The notes under the pieces: generated by a model | What the model was told of the DNA's origin: nothing | Databases searched by the model: none | The model's input: only the letters and a program-made list of their open reading frames with translations | Origin: Myxococcales bacterium | Lineage (GTDB): Bacteria; Myxococcota; Myxococcia; Myxococcales; Myxococcaceae | DNA length: 11,428 nucleotides | Assembly: GCA_009885595.1 (NCBI GenBank) | Contig: VFKJ01000931.1 | Coordinates: 1 to 11,428, forward strand | Direction of reading: 5' to 3' | Shown: one piece after another, positions 7,409-11,428 of the stretch | Position numbering within the stretch: the first letter of the stretch is position 1 | Layout of the letters: each line of letters opens with the position of its first letter | Made by a program: the position numbers and the translations under genes

Positions 7409-8212
7409 TTAGAGCGCCTTGGCTTCGTTCTTCAGCTTCTCGATGAGCGTGGCGACGTCAGGCACCTTGATGCCCGCCTTGCGCGCCGGGGGCGGCACCA
7501 TCTTCGTCACCGTCAGCCTGGGCGCCATGTCCACGCCGAGCGCCGCGGGGGTGAGCTCCTCGATGGGCTTGCTCTTGGCCTTCATGATGCCGGGCAGCGA
7601 GGCGTAGCGCGGCTGGTTCAAGCGCAGCTCGGTGGTGGCCACGCAGGGGAGCGGGCTCTCGACCGTCTGCAGGCCACCGTCGACTTCACGCACCACCGAG
7701 ATGCTCTTGCCGTCGGCGGCGAGCTTGATCGCGGGCGTCTTCGACTTCTCCGCCTCGGACTCGAGCGACTCTTCCTTCGACGCGAAGGTGGCCTGCGCCC
7801 AGCCCAGCCACTCCGCGAGGTACTGGCCCACCTGGTTCTGATCGTCGTCGATGGCCTGCTTGCCGAGGAGCGCGAGGTCGGGCTTCTCCTTCTCCACCAC
7901 CTTCTGCAGGCACGCGGCGACGCCCAGCTGATCCATGGGGCCGGTGTGATTCACCCAGACCGCCCGGTTCGCGCCCATCGCCAGCGCGTGGCGCAGTTGC
8001 TCGTGCACGTCCTTGGTGCCGATGGAGACGACCACCACTTCGCCGCCGTGCTTGGCGACCAGCCGCAGCGCCTCTTCCACCCCGATCTCGTCGAAGGGGT
8101 TGATCTTGTACTTGAGCCCTTCACCCACGATGCCGTTGCCGGCGGGGTTCACCTTGATCTTCGACTCTGAGTCTTCAACCCGCTTGGCGGTGACGAGGAT
8201 CTTCAACGGCAT
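7409..8212 (-). CDS. etfB: Electron transfer flavoprotein beta subunit
   Basis: This 267-residue EtfB is the AMP-binding partner of EtfA. GKQAIDDDQNQVGQ (117-130) is the nucleotide-binding signature. REVDGGLQTVESPLPCV (175-191) and TELRLNQPRYASLPGIMKAK (194-213) form the family signature. The latter includes the recognition loop (Leu206 region), which in human ETF docks onto acyl-CoA dehydrogenases. The wording is that of the mitochondrial-type, non-bifurcating group. Compared with the human sequence as I recall it, residues about 145-170 (SKEESLESEAEKSK and following) look like a longer charged loop before the REVDGG strand. Start ATG 8212 has a strong AAGGAG site (8225-8220) 7 nt upstream. 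It is 95 bp downstream of the acyl-CoA dehydrogenase. Confidence 0.96.
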   Translation of the reverse strand: MPLKILVTAKRVEDSESKIKVNPAGNGIVGEGLKYKINPFDEIGVEEALRLVAKHGGEVVVVSIGTKDVHEQLRHALAMGANRAVWVNHTGPMDQLGVAACLQKVVEKEKPDLALLGKQAIDDDQNQVGQYLAEWLGWAQATFASKEESLESEAEKSKTPAIKLAADGKSISVVREVDGGLQTVESPLPCVATTELRLNQPRYASLPGIMKAKSKPIEELTPAALGVDMAPRLTVTKMVPPPARKAGIKVPDVATLIEKLKNEAKAL

Positions 8213-8219
8213 CTCGAGG

Positions 8220-8225
8220 CTCCTT
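8220..8225 (-). promoter_or_regulatory. Strong ribosome binding site of etfB
   Basis: AAGGAG on the minus strand lies 7 nt before ATG 8212-8210. It is the best Shine-Dalgarno in the window and fixes the etfB start. It suggests EtfB is translated efficiently on its own rather than only by coupling to the dehydrogenase. Confidence 0.8.
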
Positions 8226-8233
8226 GGCGATCA

Positions 8234-8253
8234 GGCGCGCTGTTTGACGCGCC
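8234..8253. promoter_or_regulatory. Inverted repeat in the etfB leader, possible operator
   Basis: GGCGCG (8234-8239) and CGCGCC (8248-8253) form a perfect 6-bp inverted repeat around an 8-nt A/T-richer core. It sits 22-41 nt upstream of the etfB ATG. Beta-oxidation genes are often controlled by TetR- or GntR-type repressors that bind such palindromes, so an operator is possible; an mRNA hairpin is the alternative. No regulator gene is nearby. Confidence 0.35.
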
Positions 8254-8268
8254 GCATTGTGTGAAGGT

Positions 8269-8297
8269 GATTTATGAATCAACGAACAGGGGCGCAA
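8269..8297 (-). promoter_or_regulatory. Candidate promoter for etfBA-MBL
   Basis: On the minus strand, TTGCGC (8297-8292) and TAAATC (8274-8269) are separated by 17 nt in an unusually A/T-rich patch between the dehydrogenase stop and etfB. The -10 match is poor (3 of 6). It would place the start of transcription just before the inverted repeat at 8234-8253. The local base composition supports a promoter more than the hexamers do. Confidence 0.25.
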
Positions 8298-8307
8298 CCT
8301 TTAAAAC

Positions 8308-9450
8308 TCACGCGCCCTTGAGCAGCTCGCGGGCGATCACCAGGCGCTGCACCTGGCTGGTCCCCTCGTAGATCTGGATGAGCTTGGCGTCGCGCATCAG
8401 CTTCTCCACCGGGTATTCCCGGGAATAGCCGGAGCCGCCGAAGATCTGCACGGCGTCAGTAGTGGCCTTCATGCCCATGTCGGCGGCGAAGCGCTTGGCG
8501 TAGCTGGAGACGAGGGTGTTGCGCTGCCCGTCGTCGAGCAGCCACGCGCTCTTGTAGGTGAGCAGCCGCGCCGCTTCGATGTCCGCCCCCATGTCGGCGA
8601 TCATGAACTGGATCGCCTGGAACTCGGCGATGGGCTTGCCGAACTGCTGGCGCTGCTTGCTGTAGTCGATCGCGTGCTCCATCGCGGCGCGCGCCAGCCC
8701 GATCGCGAACATCGCGGTGAGCGGCCGGCTGTTGTCGAGCGTGGACATCGCGATGAGGAAGCCTTCACCTTCCTGGCCGATGCGGTTGGCGAGGGGCACC
8801 TTCACGTCTTCGAACGTGAGCGTCACGGTGTTCGAGGCGCGCTGGCCCATCTTGTTCTCGTGCTTGCCGATGGTGAGGCCCGCGGGGCGGCCCTCGACGG
8901 CGAGGCACATCAGGCCCTTGTGCTTCTTCGAAGGATCCGTGGTGCAGAAGAGCGTGAACTGATCGGCGTACTCGCCGTTGGTGATCCACTGCTTCGTGCC
9001 GTTGACCACGTAGAAGTCGCCTTCCCGGCGCGCGGTGCAGCGCAGGCCGGCCACGTCGCTGCCGGCGCCGGGCTCGGTGAGCGCGAAGGACACCAGCTTG
9101 AAGCCGGTGGTGAAGGGGCGCAGCAGCCGCTCCTTCTGCTCCTGGCTCCCCCCGATGATGATCGGCAGCAGCGCGAGGTCGTTGGCGATCATCGAGGTCG
9201 CCATCCCGGCGCAGCCCCACGAGATCTCCTCGGCCACGATGGCCTGCGCCACGTGGGGCAGCTCCATGCCGCCGAACTGGGCGGGGATGGTCATGTTCAT
9301 CAGGCCCAGGTCGCTGGCCGCCTCGATGATGTCCTTCGGGAAGGTGCTCGTCTCGTCGCAGTGCGCGGCCTGCGGGCGCATCACCTCGCGCGCGAACTTC
9401 CGAGCGGTTTCCTGCAGCGCCTTTTCGTCGTCGGAGAGCCCGAAGTTCAT
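8308..9450 (-). CDS. Acyl-CoA dehydrogenase
   Basis: The 380-residue FAD enzyme catalyses the first step of acyl-CoA oxidation (alpha,beta-dehydrogenation). The order is an N-terminal helical domain (1-120), a beta domain with ALTEPGAGSD (123-132) and KQWITNGEY (153-161), and a C-terminal helical domain. That last domain contains QIFGGSGYSREYPVEK (335-350) and LIQIYEGTSQ. The catalytic base is Glu362 in YEGTSQ, the position used by short- and medium-chain enzymes rather than isovaleryl-CoA dehydrogenase. Length is typical. Chain-length or branched-chain preference cannot be told from sequence alone. It leads the acd-etfB-etfA-MBL run, so its electron acceptor is very likely the EtfAB encoded next to it. 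Start ATG 9450 has no Shine-Dalgarno and lies only 60 bp from the divergent lipoprotein start, so a very short leader is possible. Confidence 0.95.
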   Translation of the reverse strand: MNFGLSDDEKALQETARKFAREVMRPQAAHCDETSTFPKDIIEAASDLGLMNMTIPAQFGGMELPHVAQAIVAEEISWGCAGMATSMIANDLALLPIIIGGSQEQKERLLRPFTTGFKLVSFALTEPGAGSDVAGLRCTARREGDFYVVNGTKQWITNGEYADQFTLFCTTDPSKKHKGLMCLAVEGRPAGLTIGKHENKMGQRASNTVTLTFEDVKVPLANRIGQEGEGFLIAMSTLDNSRPLTAMFAIGLARAAMEHAIDYSKQRQQFGKPIAEFQAIQFMIADMGADIEAARLLTYKSAWLLDDGQRNTLVSSYAKRFAADMGMKATTDAVQIFGGSGYSREYPVEKLMRDAKLIQIYEGTSQVQRLVIARELLKGA

Positions 9451-9510
9451 GCGCGGGGCATAGCAACTTCGTTTCGACGAGGCAGAGTTGTCGTAGAAGG
9501 CGACCTACCC

Positions 9511-9963
9511 ATGGCCATGTCTCTCCGTGCGTCGCTCCCCGCGATCCTCGCCCTCTGCGCCTGCCACTCCCCCGGCAAGGAAGGGCCGGTGCTGGTGAAG
9601 GGCGCAGGCCTCGAAGTGACCGCGGCCGACCTGAGGGACCGGTTGGTGCTGGAGAACGAGTCCACCCGCGGCGCGCTGCGCGACCCGGCCAGGAAGCGCG
9701 AGTTTCTCGCGCGGGTGATCGACGAGGAGCTGCTCCTGGCCGAGGCGCGAACGCAGAAGCTCGATCAGTCGCCCGAGTTCAAGGCCACCATTCGCACGGT
9801 GCTGTTGCAGGAACTGCGCAGGGCCCGTGCCCGCGCGCGCAACGCCGGCGGCCCGGTGGATGCGGCCCGGCAGGAAGCGGAGGAGCGGGCCTGGATCCAG
9901 TCGCTGCGAGACCAGGCGAAGCTCGAACTCAACGAAGAAGCCATCAACGCCTTCGTCCCCTGA
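9511..9963 (+). CDS. SurA/PpiC N-domain-like lipoprotein lacking the rotamase domain
   Basis: This 150-residue protein has a lipoprotein signal: hydrophobic residues to 15, then lipobox L15-C-A-C18. Residues 28-110 resemble the SurA/PpiC N-terminal chaperone domain: a short strand (VLVKGAGLEVTAADLRDRL), then RKREFLARVIDEELLLAEA, KLDQSPEFKATIRTVLLQEL and an Arg-rich helix end. In full-length relatives a parvulin peptidyl-prolyl isomerase domain follows, then a final helix. Here a Gly/Pro link (NAGGPVD, 111-117) leads straight to a terminal helix (RAWIQSLRDQAKLELNEEAI) ending at the stop, so the catalytic domain is absent. It may be a holding chaperone for exported proteins; function is inferred. 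Start ATG 9511 has GAAGG 10 nt upstream; a second in-frame ATG lies two codons on. It diverges from the acyl-CoA dehydrogenase. No frameshifted rotamase remnant is seen downstream. Confidence 0.82.
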   Translation: MAMSLRASLPAILALCACHSPGKEGPVLVKGAGLEVTAADLRDRLVLENESTRGALRDPARKREFLARVIDEELLLAEARTQKLDQSPEFKATIRTVLLQELRRARARARNAGGPVDAARQEAEERAWIQSLRDQAKLELNEEAINAFVP

Positions 9964-10069
9964 GCCGCCTGTGGGCTGCTGTGCGGCCTCCATGCTCCTT
10001 GACTCCCCCAGAGCCCGTGAAAAGACTCTCGGCTCCTCAGTAGCTCACGGCCGAATCTCGGGGTCCTCC
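9964..10069. other. Intergenic gap between two lipoprotein genes
   Basis: The gap is 106 bp with no gene. CCGTGA (10015-10020) and TCACGG (10045-10050) are 6-bp inverted arms around a 24-nt loop, 20 nt before the next start codon. No T-run follows, so it is a poor terminator. It could be an operator or chance. No clear Shine-Dalgarno precedes ATG 10070. Confidence 0.3.
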
Positions 10070-11428
10070 ATGTCATCGTTCTGTCGCTGGTCCATCGCCG
10101 CGGTCCTGGCGTTCACCCTCGCTGCGTGTTCGCCCCCCCCGCCCCCGCCCCCGGACATCATCCTGACCGCCACCCCGGACGCGATCCCCGGTGACGGCGT
10201 GAGCACCTCGGTGATCGACGTCTCGCGGCCGGGCACGGTCGACGTCACCCTGCGCATCACTCGCGGCACCTTCAAGGAGACAGGGAAGAACAGCGTCGTG
10301 ATCCCCGGCGGCACCGGCACCGCCACCCTGGTGTCTTGCGACTCGCTGACCACCTCGGCCTGCTCCGGCAACCTCACGGTGCGTGCCTCCAGCGATGACG
10401 ACGCGGTGGGCGAAGTGAAGGTCGCCATCGGACAGCGGGAGATCTGCAACGACGCCCTCGACAACGACAACAACGGCCAGGCCGACTGCGCCGACTCCTT
10501 CTGCGTCGCCAAGACCTGTTCCTCGGGCGACGCGGGCGTGCGGGTGTGCGACAGCAGCGGCCAGTGCATCTGCGCCACCGGCACGGTCGAAGACTGCACC
10601 AACGGTGTCGACGACAACTGCGACGGAAAGGCCGACTGCGCCGACGTCACCTGCGACCAGAAGGCCTGCAACGTCACCGCGGGCGTGGGCGGCCGCTGCA
10701 GCATGAACACCTGCGCCTGCACGCCCGGCGCGGAGATCTGCTCCGACAGCCTCGACAACGACTGCGACGGCAAGATCGACTGCGCCGACACGGACTGCCG
10801 CGCGACCACCTCGACCCTGGGCAGGGTGTGCAACGCCACCACCGGCCTGACCTGCAGCCAGCCAGACAGCCAGGGTGTCTCGAACTGTTCGGTGTGCCCG
10901 GGCGGCGCCGGCCCCGAGGCCGCCTCGCTCTGCGCCGACGGCCTCGACAACGACTGCGACGGCGCCCCTGACTGCTTCGACACCGACTGCGCCGACCGGG
11001 ACTGCCGCTCGACCCTCGCCGACGCCGGCGTGGGCAACGGGTGGAAGTGCAGCCTCGCCAGTGCAGCCAACGACAAGTGCGCATGCATGGGCAACGGCGG
11101 GGTCGCCCAGGTGGTGGAGACGACCTGCGATGACGGCTTTGACAACGACTGCGACGGCAAGGGGGACTGCGCCGATCCCGACTGCCTGGTGGGCGGCGGG
11201 CAGGTGTGCGGAACCTTCGGCAAGAAGTGTCTGACCCTCAACACCTGCGGCTGCGGCGCCACCCAGGAGGACTGCCGCACCACGCAGGACGACGACTGCG
11301 ACGGCCTGATCAACTGCCAGGAGATCAGCTGCCGACCGTCGGGCACGGGCTTCGGCCAGGTCTGCGATGAATCGGGCAACACCTGCTCCCAGGTCATCAA
11401 CAGCCAGTCCACCTGCACCACCTGCACC
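10070..11428 (+). CDS. Cys-rich MopE-like metal-binding repeat lipoprotein, 3' end cut by window edge
   Basis: There are 453 codons with no stop; the gene runs off the right edge. The signal peptide ends in lipobox L17-A-A-C20, followed by a Ser and seven prolines (22-28). Residues 29-122 are a beta-rich region with an Ig-like look (VSRPGTVDVTLRITRG, ASSDDDAVGEVKVAIG) and one close Cys pair (C90, C98). From 124 there are six 22-residue repeats (starting at 124, 174, 222, 286, 351 and 400), consensus xxCxDgxDNDCDGkxDCaDxdC. They are separated by Cys-containing linkers of 26-43 residues. The DNDCDG core is that of the MopE-type putative metal-binding motif, widespread in myxobacteria. The Asp spacing also matches an EF-hand calcium loop. 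Expected location is the outer surface, bound by lipid and stabilised by disulfides. Partner and function are unknown. A start at ATG 10070 is required to include the lipobox. Confidence 0.88.
   Translation, partial: MSSFCRWSIAAVLAFTLAACSPPPPPPPDIILTATPDAIPGDGVSTSVIDVSRPGTVDVTLRITRGTFKETGKNSVVIPGGTGTATLVSCDSLTTSACSGNLTVRASSDDDAVGEVKVAIGQREICNDALDNDNNGQADCADSFCVAKTCSSGDAGVRVCDSSGQCICATGTVEDCTNGVDDNCDGKADCADVTCDQKACNVTAGVGGRCSMNTCACTPGAEICSDSLDNDCDGKIDCADTDCRATTSTLGRVCNATTGLTCSQPDSQGVSNCSVCPGGAGPEAASLCADGLDNDCDGAPDCFDTDCADRDCRSTLADAGVGNGWKCSLASAANDKCACMGNGGVAQVVETTCDDGFDNDCDGKGDCADPDCLVGGGQVCGTFGKKCLTLNTCGCGATQEDCRTTQDDDCDGLINCQEISCRPSGTGFGQVCDESGNTCSQVINSQSTCTTCT
10133..10140 (+). repeat. C8 homopolymer just after the lipobox
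   Basis: Eight consecutive C residues, followed by G-C5-G-C5, encode the seven-proline stretch (codons 22-28) directly after the lipidated Cys20. C-tracts of this length can slip during replication. A one-base change would shift the frame and abolish the whole mature protein. Confidence 0.7.
10439..11332 (+). repeat. Six 22-codon Cys/Asp repeats
   Basis: Copies lie at 10439-10504, 10589-10654, 10733-10798, 10925-10990, 11120-11185 and 11267-11332, each exactly 22 codons. In copies 2-6 the Cys of D-C-D-G or N-C-D-G is kept; copy 1 has DNDNNG, losing it. The 12-residue loop D-N-D-C-D-G-x-x-D-C-x-D places Asp at calcium-loop positions 1, 3, 5, 9 and 12 and Gly at 6. The linkers carry further Cys pairs such as CIC, CAC and CGC. 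The array may continue past the window. Confidence 0.85.

Noticed and set aside
6034..8170. Two long plus-strand frames over the MBL, etfA and etfB genes
   Set aside because: They are mirror images of high-GC coding sequence; the minus frames are unmistakable ETF and MBL proteins.
9469..9480. TCGT-TTCG-ACGA mini-hairpin between the divergent genes
   Set aside because: A 4-bp stem is too short to distinguish from chance in this composition.
8674..9510. N-terminal 279-codon extension of the SurA-like lipoprotein frame
   Set aside because: The extension is antisense to the acyl-CoA dehydrogenase. The internal ATG at 9511 is followed by a proper lipoprotein signal.
10045..11427. Minus-strand open frame of 460 codons opposite the Cys-rich lipoprotein
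   Set aside because: Its Ser/Gln/Pro-rich, repetitive composition mirrors the TGC/GAC repeats. The plus strand has a signal peptide, lipobox and six regular repeats.

Overview
The window is about two-thirds G+C and gene-dense. Wobble positions are strongly G/C-biased, lipoproteins are frequent, and a MopE-like protein carries Cys/Asp repeats of a kind common in myxobacteria. Together with a mitochondrial-type EtfAB and an acyl-CoA dehydrogenase, this suggests a Myxococcota (myxobacterial) chromosome, possibly Cystobacterineae. That assignment is inference; no rRNA or marker gene is present. I see no tRNA, rRNA, CRISPR array, transposase, integrase or phage gene.

Positions 1-5284 (mostly minus strand) form a cell-envelope and peptidoglycan-remodelling block. 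In transcription order it holds ftsE (5284-4586), ftsX (3782-2883), an EnvC-like degenerate LytM protein (2886-1786), an alpha/beta hydrolase (1783-911) and a MepA-type zinc murein endopeptidase (873 to the left edge, partial). ftsX, envC and the hydrolase are joined by ATGA-type stop/start overlaps. The endopeptidase follows after 37 nt, where a hairpin could mask its ribosome binding site. FtsEX is an ABC-type machine that, in bacteria where it has been studied, drives EnvC-like activators of cell-wall amidases. The block therefore looks like a septal wall-splitting module with a cross-link-cutting endopeptidase attached. Its main oddity is a lipoprotein gene on the opposite strand (3943-4584, head-GIN/DUF2807 beta-helix) lying between ftsE and ftsX, which are normally adjacent. 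The 160-bp gap between that gene and ftsX carries a perfect 24-bp palindrome that looks like a REP-type repeat.

Positions 5392-9450 (minus strand) form a fatty-acid oxidation and electron-transfer block: acyl-CoA dehydrogenase, etfB, etfA and a metallo-beta-lactamase-fold hydrolase that begins at the base after the etfA stop. The dehydrogenase passes electrons to EtfAB, which would hand them to the quinone pool. The MBL protein may be a thioester or ester hydrolase working with them, but its substrate cannot be read from sequence.

Positions 9511-11428 (plus strand) hold two lipoproteins. The first is a 150-residue SurA/PpiC-like protein that has the chaperone N-domain and a terminal helix but no rotamase domain. 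The second runs off the right edge and has an N-terminal beta-rich region followed by six 22-residue Cys/Asp repeats that match an EF-hand or thrombospondin-3 calcium loop with cysteines inserted. No stretch over 300 bases lacks a gene.
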